Shown here one piece after another: positions 45,346 to 56,429 of a stretch of 64,000 bases of DNA. Every line of letters starts with the position of its first letter. Within the stretch, counting starts at the first letter, position 1. A program made the translations under genes and the position numbers. Under the pieces are notes generated by a model. The model ran no database searches. It saw nothing but the letters and a program-made list of their open reading frames with translations, and was not told the DNA's origin. The stretch comes from Lasioglossum baleicum (taxonomy: Eukaryota; Arthropoda; Insecta; Hymenoptera; Halictidae): the NCBI RefSeq assembly GCF_051020765.1, contig NC_134934.1, positions 3,286,001-3,350,000 on the forward strand, given 5' to 3'.

Positions 45346-46828
45346 CAATAATAATAAAAGGATTGATTCCGCGATTTATCTTACGACAGATGTTCGGATA
45401 ATGGATTCACTTTTGCCGTTTCTGTCAAGTATATACATTTTTCGAGTTTCAATTAATTGCGCAATAAAAAGCCAATTATTCGATAGGTTTATTAATGAGA
45501 ACCTTTCCGAGGCAGTTTCAGTGATTTTTCGACATCGCGTCGAGCCCAGGGTAACCAGACCGCTGGATACGTATGAGAAAACGCGATTCTATGTGAAAAT
45601 CTGTGGAAAATCGTTCCGGCGGCTGTAGGAGGCCACTGTCGTGGGCACCGTGGTCCGAATCACCGTCGGAGGTGGTCCGTGGGACCAAGGTGTGTACCAG
45701 GAGGGCACCGAAGGCCGCTGGAGGAAGCATGGAGTCGCCGGTTGGGCTTGGGTATCTTTTTTGCGCCACGAAATGGCCCGTAGAATGTCATCCAATGAGG
45801 GTGAAGTAAAGGGAAAACAAGTAAAATAATGATAAAAGGCGGAGCCCGGGCCGTGATTTGATTGGTCGAGATATCGCCGGCGTTCGAGTCAACCCGCGAA
45901 GAAGAGGGGGTTGTCCTCTCCTTTCTCTCTCCTCGTCTTTCTCTACTGGCGCGGGCGAGTTCCTCTCTCTCTCCCTTTTTCTCTCTCTCTCCCTTCTCTC
46001 TCTCCCTTCTCTCCTCCCTGACTCTTTCTCACTCTGTCTCTCTTTTTCTCGCTTCTCTCCGCAGCTTCGTCACGCTGTTCCCTCTCGATCCTTCCATCGC
46101 CTCCTTTCTCGTCTGCCTCGTTCCACCCGCAACGTACGCGACCTCTCACACACTCATGCCGCATCGACTTACTTTATTCCTGCTCTCTTTTTCTCTCTCT
46201 CTCTCTCTGTTCGATTCTCCATCACTCTCTATCTCTCCCTACCTCCCTGTTTCTCTCTCTTTCTCTCTCCCCGTCTCTCCAAGCGGGTCCATGCTCCGCG
46301 ATCGTGTCCCGACTGTGGCAGAACCATCGGTTCTGCCTTCTTCTCCCTCCTCCGACCACCTCCACGATTCTTCGCTCTCGTTTTCTTCCTCTTCAGCGTC
46401 TTCGTCGTCGTCGCCGTCGTCGTCTTCGCCGCTACGCGTTTCCTCGCGAGAAGTCGAGTATACTCGACGTCGTATAAATAGGTGCGACGACTGTCCATGA
46501 GATCCCCGTGAAATATAGATTTCCACGAGAATGGAGAAAAGCTCGGGAAATCTGGATTTCGACGCGGCGAACGACTTCCTCCCTTATCTCTCTGTTTTTA
46601 CCCAGTTTTATGCAGCTTTTGATTTAATCGCGCCGCTGCTGCCGGAGCTCTCTGTCCGCTGAGAAATCTCGCCGGAAAGAATTATTGGTAGCGGTACATT
46701 ATACGATAGTTAGGTAGTCAGAAAATGATTTTTACAAGTTCCTTTTTGTAAGAAATCGAACGCTGTAACTCGTATACAAATCTCACTTGGGTACAGTACC
46801 GAAGAAACCACAAATTGTCGTTAATAAC
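45346..46828. other. Long pyrimidine-rich stretch, no gene
   Basis: 45915-46280 is dominated by C/T on the plus strand, with repeated CTCTCTCT and CCCTTCTC words. 46385-46432 is (TCG)n. The two longest frames of the window's middle (207 and 212 codons, 45858-46500) consist mainly of Ser, Leu, Phe and Pro from this bias. GAGA-binding proteins could use such tracts, but nothing shows that here. Confidence 0.55.
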
Positions 46829-47080
46829 TAGAGTGCGGATCTGTGTGCAAAATGAAAATTTTCTTCGTCACTTGCAAGATTGAAGAACCATATCTGGAGG
46901 ATCTTTAGGAAAAATAAACATTTTCTATCTAAATTGTAACAAACCGAAGTGAAATAGAAATTTATTTGTTTTCTTAATATGTTCAATAGTTTATTAATAT
47001 ATAATTTACTGTTTTAATTTATAATACGCCTACCGATTTTTTTATCAGAAATGCATCAAATCGGTTGCATCAGCGGTCTA
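46829..47080 (+). mobile_element. hAT-like MITE, chimeric (252 bp)
   Basis: Ends TAGAGTGCGGATCTGTGTGC and CATCAGCGGTCTA. Flanks TTAATAAC (46821-46828) and TTAATAAC (47081-47088) are a perfect 8-bp duplication. The first 50 bp are subfamily II ('TTTTCTTCGTCACTTGCAAG'). A second A-side-like start (GGATCTTTAGGAAAAATAAA) then begins subfamily I sequence. Confidence 0.85.
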
Positions 47081-47088
47081 TTAATAAC

Positions 47089-47721
47089 AAAGGAAAATAC
47101 AAGCTTAAACTTTATCTGTCAGATCAGCCAGAATTCTTAGGGTAGCAACCCCTAATCGAGAACCCAAGTCGGCCAAAAGTCGAAATAGTATCTGGTCGAA
47201 TGAAAGAGTGGCGGCTGGTCGCGGAACCATATGCGATTGGCACAGGTCAAAGGAGATGATTAGCGTAGCGAAAATTTCGTCCGGGCGTCACGTGTTCGTG
47301 CGTAGAGAGAGAGAGAGAGAGGGAGGGGGGGTTGGTTTCCGCGGGCGGAAAAGTATATTGACTCGTGATACGCCATCTGTGCGGAGGCGGCACCCTCCCC
47401 TGGCATTATTGGCGAAATTAATAAGCCCCGGAGATCTCTGGCGGTGGGTTTCGGGAACGGGAAGCGGTTAATTCTGGCTTTGCTTCGCGGGCCCCGATGT
47501 TGGCGGATTAGAAACCTTTCCGAACCGAACGGAAATTGTTTGCTCGACGAGAATAACTGCTGGATAGGGTGGTGAGGAATACAATCGCTTCCGAAACTAA
47601 CTGTCGAACTTTGTTACATCAAGCTTCTGAATCAGTTGCCTTTTTCCTATGAATATCAGGTTCTTGTAAAAACAAATTTGTTCTGTTCTGATAATAAGAG
47701 TCCACTTATGATCCTAATTTG
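47089..47721. other. No gene seen
   Basis: Short (GA)n at 47304-47322; CpG-rich to 47540, AT-rich after. The 87-codon frame at 47208-47471 has no motif. Confidence 0.45.
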
Positions 47722-47878
47722 AAGACTGCATTTATGACGAAAATAGGTACGTACAATTTAAAGCAGTGAACATATTAAAAGAGATTTAAGGACATCAGTG
47801 TTTCAACTGTATAAGATAATTAATGTTTTTTGGAATGGATGTAGACATTTTTTATTTTGCATAAAGATCCGTAGTCTA
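47722..47878 (-). mobile_element. hAT-like MITE, complete, internally shortened (157 bp)
   Basis: Left end AAGACTGCATTTATGACG has lost about 11 bp of the terminus; right end GCATAAAGATCCGTAGTCTA. Flanks CTAATTTG (47714-47721) and CTAATTAG (47879-47886) match 7/8. Confidence 0.75.
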
Positions 47879-47922
47879 CTAATTAGTGATGGGGTGCAAA
47901 ATCACTCATCGTGATTTATCAC

Positions 47923-48126
47923 TAGACTGCGGATCTTTATGCAAAATGAAAATTGTCTGCATCGATTGCAAGGAACAGAAACTACATTGAATGTTATTCC
48001 TTTCTTTAATGATTTTAATAGAGGAAACATTATATATTAACGCATCATCAATTTTCAAAAATTTATCAACAATTTTGAATTTCATCTACTCAATTTTTCT
48101 ATAAATGTATTAAGATCCGCAATCTC
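47923..48126 (+). mobile_element. hAT-like MITE (204 bp), subfamily III
   Basis: Ends TAGACTGCGGATCTTTATGC and TTAAGATCCGCAATCTC. Left flank TTTATCAC fits nTnnnnAn; right flank AGCAATGT does not match it, so the duplication has decayed or one side is rearranged. Only 44 bp from the previous element. Confidence 0.75.
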
Positions 48127-48912
48127 AGCAATGTAACTCACAATTTTCTTTTGATATTTTGTGATTTTGCTTCTCTCCGAAACACCATCAACTCCTTGAC
48201 CAGTAGAAAACGACTTGACAAAGGGGGAGGCAGTAGAAAAACCAGTGCAAAAAAACAGTGCAAGTAACAGTGCAGTTCATTTTTTTCAGGGTTCTCTGGC
48301 AAGTCTCAGAGGTATAAAAAAAAACGATGCACGTTCATAGATCGATTCGCTCGACGATAAATCTAGTCGAGTAGTGGATGGACTCTATAAACCGTTCTGC
48401 CGTCTCGGTAATTGCCCCGCGTAATCTAACGAGGCTGGGAAGATCGCTATAGCGAACACATGTAGCGTGAATTTTTTTCTGTTTTCTATAAGGAGGCTGG
48501 CAAAAACCTCGAGTTCTAAACGAGAACAAGGGAACACGCTCGCGGGGGGATAGAGAACCGCGATAAATCAGCCGGGAAACGACAAATTACCGGCGGCAAT
48601 TAATCGGCCAGCCTTCCCCGCGACGCTTATTTGGAGAACTCGTCCTGCTTAATGCGCTGTAATGAGTATTCGAGATTACGGCAATCGAATTCATCGGGGC
48701 GACGCGCAAATAATTTATGACCGGTGCTTCTTTAGGATGGCAGCGAGTCTGCGGCCGCCGCCTGGACGACAGCTAACCAACGCCAGCCTCGGAAACTGTC
48801 GCAGCGACGATTTCCGTGCATCAAACAAAAAAAATCCCGGAGAATCTGAATTTCGAATGAAAGTTGCAAACAAACGAAATTTCTCGTTCCATTAAACTGT
48901 AACACTTTTATA
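48127..48912. other. No gene seen
   Basis: 48540-48770 is CpG-rich with AATTA words ('CGGCAATTAATCGG', 'CTTAATGCGCTGTAATGAG'). Possibly conserved non-coding DNA, but nothing here proves it. Confidence 0.4.
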
Positions 48913-49128
48913 CCTCATCTGTCCCTCATTTCACAAACTGAATCTGTCCCTCGGCGTCAAATTGACACGGTGATAAAAGATCTCTTTTTTAAAAGGTAAA
49001 AGAGGTTTTTTATTCAACTTGATGGGTTAACATTTAGGTTTTTCGGACAAACTTACCTACGAATAACAGAACAGTATAACTGATTTCGGGAAAACTGTGT
49101 CAAATTGTCGCGAGGGATGGATGAGGGT
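48913..49128. mobile_element. TTAA element, family H (about 216 bp)
   Basis: Right end GGATGGATGAGGG then TTAA (49129-49132); left end CCTCATCTGTCCCTCATTTC after TTATA, a decayed TTAA. Inner inverted blocks 'CAAATTGACACGG' and 'TGTGTCAAATTG'. A fragment of this family is at 36667-36710. Confidence 0.65.
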
Positions 49129-49132
49129 TAAC

Positions 49133-49377
49133 CTCTTGCCCCACGATTTATTTTACGGATTCAGTGATTAGAACTTCCTTTGTAGTTCGTAACTTCCCAA
49201 AAAGAAGAGAAAATCTATTATATCTATTGTGTGCTTATATGTTCTCCGATAACTATACATTAACAAAACCAAAATAGAATTTCGTCTCGGTTTAAAGGAA
49301 ATTAATAACATACATATTTATTAGACTTCGTTCATAAATTTCATCACGAGTCTGGCACGATATTGTAGGGCAAGGAG
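49133..49377. mobile_element. TTAA element, family E, complete (245 bp)
   Basis: TTAA at 49129-49132 and 49378-49381 flank CCTCTTGCCCCACGA... and ...TGTAGGGCAAGGAG, short inverted ends. The interior matches the copies at 31729 and 44088 ('CAGTGATTAGAAC', 'ATTTATTAGACTTCGTTCA'). It shares its left TTAA with the element before it. Confidence 0.75.
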
Positions 49378-49381
49378 TTAA

Positions 49382-50741
49382 ACAGCTGCACGTCAAATTC
49401 AGAGGACTGCGATATGCACCTTCCGGGAATACAATTCGTAGAATTGCAGCAGGATTTAGTATTCGGTTAGCGACGATTTTGTCAGGCGATTATTGTCACT
49501 TAGTACTACCAGCAATCGTTATCAAAAGGAACCACATTATCGGGGCGAGCCAGATTTCCACAGGCATCATCGCACAAGTCTACCGATATTTCCGCCTGCG
49601 TTCTTTCGGCCGCGTGCGTGCAGCCGCGTTTAGAAGCGGAGGGCGGAGGACGTAGGGCGCGGAACCGAAAATTAACGCCACCGCGAATCAAGACGACAAT
49701 GTGATTCATCAGTTAAATCCGCGTGCATAATCCTTTACACAGCGTCCGATCCCCGTCCACTAACGTACCGACGGCCGAGAGACGAGGGATAGGGAAGAGC
49801 GAGAGACGAGCGAAGATGAACAGAGGGAGAGAGAGAGAGAGAAGGAGAGCAGAGAAACGGGGTTGACGGTGGTGGTTGGTTCTGTCAGCAGGGACTACGA
49901 ATTATAATCACAGTTGTGGTTCATGCGGCCAGGGGGTGGGTGGACGGAGGTGGACGATAGAGGCGGAGGCCGTAGGAGGATGAGGATGACGACGACGACG
50001 ACGCTCGTCCGCTCGAGGGGATGGAAAAGGGTGTATTTATCCAGCAACGGAATACACCGGCGCCACCGAGGACGGACCTAGATGGAAATCTGTGGCATTC
50101 AGAGGCACTGGCCAAGAAAATTGGCTGACAACATTTCGCGCCGGTCGTCGAATTGCCGATCCCCCTCCCTCCCTCCCGACCCCCCGGAACAGGACAACCC
50201 CCAGACCAACCTCGACAGAAGGCATCCATGATATTTACGCTCGGCGAACCACCGACCACACGAGACGCTTCTAATCGCGCTAACCGCCCTTTGTTCTCCT
50301 TTCACGATCCACCTTCCTGAAAATACGATTCAATATTCCGGCCGTATCTCCCGTGATTAAACTCTACGATACTCATGCTAATTCCCCGTAATGATTTTAC
50401 AAACGCCGCGGCCGTGCTGGGACAAGAGACGATTTTCTTGTTCGACCGGGAAACACTTCCGAGCAGAGAGGTCGCGGACTTATTAGATCGTGAGTTTTCT
50501 GTAGTTATGTGCTATGGTGTCTTTGATGTTGGAAACTCTTTTCAGTGCTCTAGAACTGTCCTCCATAATTGGTCCTGCGTCGCGAATGTTGTTTGAAACT
50601 TCGACAATTGGCTGTCGAGTAAATTACTGAAACATTTTACCACAAAATTATCTAGCCGCGATGGTTGACGTTTATCATGGTAATTCGTGATTTAATTACG
50701 TAAATAAATGTAATGAAATAAATTCGTATTGAAGTCAAATA
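49382..50741. other. No gene recognised
   Basis: 49560-50260 is CpG-rich with (GA)n near 49826-49845 and (GAC)n at 49986-50003. Overlapping frames, none convincing. 50600-50740 is AT-rich. Confidence 0.4.
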
Positions 50742-50807
50742 TTAGGTCGTTCGGGAAGCAATTTTGTTTTTTTTTATGTACGTGACACTGCTTCCATTTA
50801 TTATTAC
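50742..50807 (+). mobile_element. Mariner-like 5' end, interrupted by a hAT-like element
   Basis: TTAGGTCGTTCGGGAAGCAA through 'CTTCCATTTATTATTAC' aligns with the first 68 bp of the minus-strand copy at 31205. The alignment stops at exactly the insertion point used there. Confidence 0.65.
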
Positions 50808-50882
50808 TAGACAGCGGATCTTTATGCGAAATATACATTTTCCACCTGAATTGCAACAAACCGGAGTGACATAGAAATTGAT
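50808..50882 (+). mobile_element. hAT-like MITE, left part, subfamily I
   Basis: TAGACAGCGGATCTTTATGC follows ATTATTAC (50800-50807, fits nTnnnnAn). The interior 'TGAATTGCAACAAACCGGAG' matches 17760 and 46829. The right part is missing; the sequence switches to a foldback-family fragment. Confidence 0.7.
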
Positions 50883-50955
50883 TTTCACAGCGAAATTGAA
50901 GTCGTTTGGTCCATTCGTAAAAAAGTTATTCTGATTTCAAGTGTGTGTGTGATCA
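50883..50955 (+). repeat. Foldback-family terminal fragment (as 1-352)
   Basis: 'GAAATTGAAGTCGTTTGGTC', 'AAAAAAGTTATTCTGATTTC' and 'AAGTGTGTGTGTGATC' match the end of 1-352 and the reverse of 23053-23130. The junction with the MITE is abrupt. Confidence 0.65.
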
Positions 50956-52728
50956 ATTATGTGCGTAACTGTATAAATAAATGTGCCTGTGCGCGAACAA
51001 GAAAGGCACCTGACAGTGCGATAAAGAGGAAGATAGGTACACAGTGAGCGTCGAAGGCTAGATCGAATAGCCGCGTTTATTCCAGCGAAAGGCTGGGAGG
51101 CGTTTCCGACGAGAGAAGCCCTAATGACCGCCTCGTGCCGGCAACCGCCGAATCCCGGCCAAATAAATCCGACTTGATTGAATCATTGTTAAGCGAAACC
51201 GCGTTAAATACCCGTGAAATTAACTCGGACGATCCGTGAGAGCGGGAACAACGCTAGAATGATCGTTCGCGCGCGTTCCCTCTTCGGCACGCGATCGCTG
51301 ATTGGCTCGAGGGTATCGCCTTTAAAGTGCCATTTAGAGGGCCTCGTTCGCCATGTCAGAACCATTGATTAATGACGTGTGTCCGTGATTGGGGCCCGTC
51401 CTTCCCGCAGCTACCATTCCACGGAAAAAGAAGTCCCCGAAATCTGAGCTACCCTTCCGCTTCAATTCACTTCTTCTCTTCCCTACAGCAATATAATACT
51501 TATTCATTTCGATTTTAAATTTGTCGAATACTGATTATATGTATATCTATAATAGATATGACAATTATTCTCTGGTCCAGTGGTCTCTCTGTAACATATT
51601 TAATTACAATATATTGACTTCAATTAATGTAAACATAGTTGTTTATAGCATAGTAATCCTGTAATTTATGCGTACACTTCTTTCATTTACATATTTATTC
51701 TGTTCCGCACACGGTAGGTTTTGAAAACCATTTTTCAAAAATTTAACCATGTATATTTCTAACCTTTTCGTCCCATCGTCTGTCATTTGCAATTTCAAGA
51801 TGGCGATGAAATGATTCATGTTAAAGAACTATGCAGATAAGTCTCCGTACTCTTACTCCATGATTGCAATGTTCCTAGAGACAGCCATTGAGGGTTAACG
51901 CCTCGGTAAACAGCTCTGACATAAATATCGCTCGATGAAGCGCAAGGGAAAGAGAGAGAAAGCTGGATAGCAAAACAGAGAGATGGAGAGATGAAGAGAT
52001 AGAGAGAGATGGGGCTGCGTTTACCGAGGTGGCAAAGCAGCAGCGCAAACCTGTCGCATCAAGTCCTTTTCATTTCTCCGAGCAATTCCATCTCGTGGAC
52101 AACACAGGCCCATTTGCCAGGACTCGTGAAATCCGTGGGCGGACATTAGGGTGATGGCGCGGACATATGGGAGCGCCATGTGGCCACACCATACCACACC
52201 ACACCATTCTGTGTGTATCGTTTTCGATGGAACCGAGAGAGAACCCCCTTGGATTGCGAAAGGCGACCGCAGAAGAGGTGACGAGGGGGCTATGGAAGAG
52301 ACCGCAGAACGGACCCGACCCGGCTCGGCTCGGCCCGATCCGATCCGATCCGACGCTAAACGCTCGCCGCAATTTGTAGCAATTTGTTAAGTAGCCGGCC
52401 GGAACATTACCTATATTGCGTTTACTCCCCTTCACCGGAAGATATACGGGGGGCCACCAGCAGATTTATCGTTCCCGCGAACGGGATGGATCGGAAGAGA
52501 GTGGCCAGGCAACCTCGGGTCACGATCAATTCCTGAGAGGCGATAAACGTCCCGCGAACGTCCTTCGGAATTACCAAAGACAACTCACCCGGGAACTCGA
52601 TGAGGAAGCCAGAAAATTCCATTGTTTCAAGAACATCCGCAAAGTCGCGGTGGGCTGTCATCTTTCAAAACCAGTTAACAGGAAAATAGCATCCCACATA
52701 ATTCACCCGACAGTCGCAGCTCTTTTAA
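50956..52728. other. No gene recognised
   Basis: 50980-51420 is CpG-rich; 51480-51880 AT-rich. 52183-52207 is an (ACCACACC)-like tract and 52312-52352 a (GGCTC/CGATC)n tract. A 121-codon minus frame (52070-52435) spans these tracts. Confidence 0.45.
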
Positions 52729-53106
52729 GGGGGTAGACTCTCGTTTCTAGGATTGCAAGAGTACGGGATGCAGCTCATTTCTCGATAATGCAAAGATGGG
52801 GTTTCCAGTAGTGAAAAGCGCTAGATAAAAGATCAATATAGGCCGCAGTCGCCCTCAAAAGTCCTATTTTTACGTTTACGACGCGTAATTTGCATTATTC
52901 GGCAGCATGTAGCTGTCGCAGGTTTATGAAAATATCTACATGCGCAACTTTATGCTTCCGAACAATGCAAATTACGCCTCGTAAACGTAAAAAGAGGACT
53001 TTTGAGGGCGATCGCGGCCTAGATTGATCTTTTATCTAACGCTTTTCACTACTGAAAAACCTCGCATCCCGCTCGCTTGCCTATCCTGGAAACGAGAGGC
53101 TACCCC
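52729..53106. mobile_element. TTAA palindrome element, copy 2 (378 bp)
   Basis: TTAA at 52725-52728 and 53107-53110. Ends GGGGGTAGACTCTCG... and ...CGAGAGGCTACCCC. The two halves are near-complementary throughout ('GGATTGCAAGAGTACGGGAT', 'AGATAAAAGATCAATATAGG', 'TTTTTACGTTTACGACGCG', 'GCATGTAGCTGTCGCAG'). The same family as 21782. No frame; extremely strong hairpin potential. Confidence 0.85.
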
Positions 53107-53110
53107 TTAA

Positions 53111-54066
53111 AAAAAGAGCAGAACTCCTCGACGACCATCAGCAATCAACAGCAGAAGGGCAGTTCCTCGATGGCGACTGGATCTGTTGGTCTAATTCGAT
53201 AAATTTTCTTTTAGCTCGGCCTTTTATCGAGCCGGTGTCCTCGACGAACATCGAGGAATAAGCTGTGCACCGGTGAAAGCATCATCTCGGTGCTTCGCTG
53301 CGAGAAAGAAAGAAAGAGCAAAAAGGAATCCAGTGTAAACTGGAAGACTGGAATCGAGGTTGGTGCTCGCAGACAATTTGAATCGTAGGTAAACTCGTCG
53401 AGGGAACTCGTTTTATCCCTGGGGCCGAGCTTATCGAAGTCTCCCAGTGCTCTTTGGCGAGAGAGGACCGTCGGCCTCTCTCTGTTTCTCTCTCTCTCTC
53501 TTCTCTCCTCTCTTCTCTGCCACGAAGAGAGACCGTGGAGACCCCGAAGAGGGCGACGAGATTTCAGAACGAGAGCGGAACGACGACGGTTTGGTCTTTC
53601 GTCGGATGCTTTTAGCCGATGAGTTTCGCTTCCCTGCATCCCGTTTCGCTTTCGTCTCGTTCTGTACCATCGCTGTTCTCTGGCCTAACCCAGCTCTTCT
53701 CATCCATATGTAACAGTCGCCCTGGTATTAATGACAGGGGGAGAGAGAGACGGGACGCGACATGTTAGGTTCTTTACCCTAGAAGACTTCTCTCTTCTCT
53801 TCTGTTCCCTTTTGCCAAAATGCCGTCCTTCTCTTCCTGCATTCATCCGACAGACACGGGATATTGCGGTCTAACAACGGTGCCCTCTCGTTATCTGATT
53901 AATAGGCTGAGGAATTATTTGCTCGACGTTTGTTGCGCCATTACACGCCGATACATCGCGATACTGGCTGCCAGTTGTTACACTCCTGATTTTAAGGCTC
54001 CCCACGATATTCGGTAGACACAATTTTGAATGTGCCCAGTATTACGAAAATGATCTAAGTGGTTAC
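53111..54066. other. No gene seen
   Basis: 53280-53620 has GA/CT-rich tracts, giving Arg/Glu- or Ser/Leu-rich frames on both strands. 53820-54017 is a 65-codon frame with no motif. Confidence 0.45.
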
Positions 54067-54259
54067 TAGACTGCGGATCTTTATGCAAAATAAAAATTTT
54101 CTTCGTCACTTACAAGATGGAGGAACGACATAAAAGTTTTTGTATATCTTTAACAATTTGATTAACTTGATAATTACATATGGACATATGTTAAATCGTC
54201 TCAATGTTTTCATTTACAACCACACATTTTTGTCATAAATATATAAAATCCGCAGTCTA
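54067..54259 (+). mobile_element. hAT-like MITE, complete (193 bp), subfamily II
   Basis: Best-preserved ends: TAGACTGCGGATCTTTATGC and AAAATCCGCAGTCTA. Flanks GTGGTTAC (54059-54066) and GTCATTAC (54260-54267) match 6/8. Interior 'TTTTCTTCGTCACTTACAAG'. Confidence 0.9.
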
Positions 54260-54574
54260 GTCATTACAAGATGAACCACGAATCGTGATCACTAGAAATT
54301 ACTCTGTTATCAGCAGTCCGGTCGAAAATGTTTTTATCAGATACAGCATGGTTTCAAGAGAGCTTTCACGTGATTATAGTAAATTTTTTGTCTATTCTTT
54401 TTTTCATGATTTTTCAAGGACACCTTCAATTTTTTCCAAAACGAATTCAGTAAATATCATAACATAACGAAAAAATTGCCAAGAAGAACAAAAAGACAGA
54501 CAAAAGCAATTTTTTTTGTTTTTATGGGCAGAAATAGCGGGAAGAGATTAAAAGAATTTCAATTCTTTCTTGAA

Positions 54575-54735
54575 TAATTTTAACACGTTGAGAATAATAT
54601 ATCTTTAATCTTCGGCCATCTGAATTTTTCTCCTGCTAAATTGCACGAACCCATTTTTATTGTGAACGCATAAAATCCGCAGTTTCAATTTTATTAGAGA
54701 CAATTCTTTTTATTTTGTTTAAAGATTTGTGGTCC
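54575..54735 (+). repeat. hAT-like MITE remnants, two adjoining ends
   Basis: 54583-54682 ('GTTGAGAATAATATATC' to GCATAAAATCCGCAGTTT) matches the right half of 58959-59159. It is followed by 'TTTTTATTTTGTTTAAAGAT', a degraded A-side end of a further copy. Confidence 0.5.
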
Positions 54736-55389
54736 TGTTATTAGCAACAAGAGCAACTATAATGGTTATACATATTATGCACTATTGTGTACATTATACA
54801 TAACACGTTTTGTTCTGTTTTGATTGCAGAGCACAGAGGATATTTCTCATCTGTCAAGATGAAGAGAAGTCCACATCGTGATCGGTGAAGGTAAGGACCA
54901 TAAATTACGCATATAACGGTGAAAACCGAATATTCGCGAAACGTAATTGTACCGATAACGGAATCTTGTAGATTGTATATGTACCAAGAGACACGCAATT
55001 TTCGATCTTGAAATAAATATTCATAAACAAGCAGACGTTACATTATACCCGAGTCAGTCTGCCTGGTAAAAAAGAATTGGCGACATCCGTTGGTCGATTG
55101 TTTTTCGTGGAAGACGGTCCTCTGCCCGATTAGTATCATTAATGATTTTACGGTTCGATAGGTAGAAATCGGTGTCTGCCATGTTGTGTATCTGATCTGC
55201 TTGACCGTGGAAAAAATACTACACAACGTTTATTTGAAAAACCAAGAATAGAACTCTGAATCGTCGAAATAAATTCAGCAGAGCGACCGAGGCGTTAACT
55301 GGATTTATTTTGCTAATGACAGGTACCAAAAGGTAGAATAATGATCCCAACAGTATAAAAATGCTCTCATTCTTAATGTTTAAACTTCA
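54736..55389. other. No gene seen
   Basis: AT-rich unique sequence with short frames only. Confidence 0.5.
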
Positions 55390-55550
55390 ATTACTTGCAC
55401 TCCACTTTCTACATAACTGGTGACGTGGAACTTTACATCACTGTAACATAAATAAATTTTTATCCAATGAAAGAACTACTTTAATGCAAAGTAAATATTT
55501 GCTAGTGTGATCGACACCTTTGTTTATGCTTGAAACACTAATTTTTAAGT
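55390..55550 (-). repeat. Dispersed repeat, family D
   Basis: On the minus strand 'TTTCAAGCATAAACAAAGGT' and 'GTAGAAAGTGGAGTGCAAGT' match 40872-40965, with about 70 extra bases between the blocks. Confidence 0.6.
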
Positions 55551-56190
55551 TTTGAGACTGTAAGTATCATATACAACATTAGGGAATTCATAAAAATAAT
55601 TCCCCATAAATACAGCTTTACAAGAACCGTGACTTCAGTCTCAGATAAGATTAAGAGGGCACAGAATTTTTGTGCAATGACCTAAAGCAGAAAGGCACCG
55701 CCGAAAAAGCCAAGTATCATTTTTTCTCAAGGAAAATTTTCAAAAGGAAAGATTACAAGGTTTGCTCTCTGCTGATCCCTGAATGGTTTCGGCGGTCTTT
55801 GTGTCGAGCGGAGGGACACATGTCGGAATTAATCACAACGAGAGCTCGGGTACAGGTTGAACGGATCGGAAGGACAGATCCTCGGACACGGGGACAGATT
55901 TCCAGGCGTCCGCAAAGTGGTTGATAAAGTGGCAGCAATCGGTTAGGTCTTTTCGAGGCAGGCGCGACGACGCGACCCGACGGCCACTTTACCTGCAGCC
56001 CGGTGGCACTCGGACAGCCGTCGACAATGAGATGAAAAGACTCGAGAAAAGAAGAGAAACAGCCGCCTCTTCAACACCAGCTTCGTTTTGCTCGTCTGTC
56101 GTCATCGGTTACGCTCTCTCATTCTCCGTCCATCATCGTCGAAGAATTTTGTCTTCGTAGTTGTTCGTTTCTCGTCAATTTCCACATTTC
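55551..56190. other. No gene recognised
   Basis: The 84-codon frame at 55670-55924 has a basic composition but no motif. CpG-rich from 55800. Confidence 0.4.
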
Positions 56191-56262
56191 TGCCCACATT
56201 ATTTTAAACTAAATTAATTCAATGTAATCTTTCTACCACTTACACCACTTTCATAATTATGG
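56191..56262. repeat. Family B element, internally deleted
   Basis: TGCCCACATTATTTTAAACT at the left and CACTTTCATAATTATGGG at the right. The middle matches 12627-12660 only. Confidence 0.55.
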
Positions 56263-56429
56263 GTATATTTCTCTTCCTTAAATCGCGTTAACTAATCATT
56301 TATTAGAGCAACAATGGTACTCCAACCTCACACGAAGACTTCAAAAATCGCTCGAAAAACGGACCGATCTACTGAGTAAAGCGAATATGCAAAATACCAG
56401 AAAACTTTAATAATGCATACAGTGATAAC

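Noticed and set aside
45858..46500. 207- and 212-codon frames
   Set aside because: They are Ser/Leu/Phe/Pro repeats from a pyrimidine tract.
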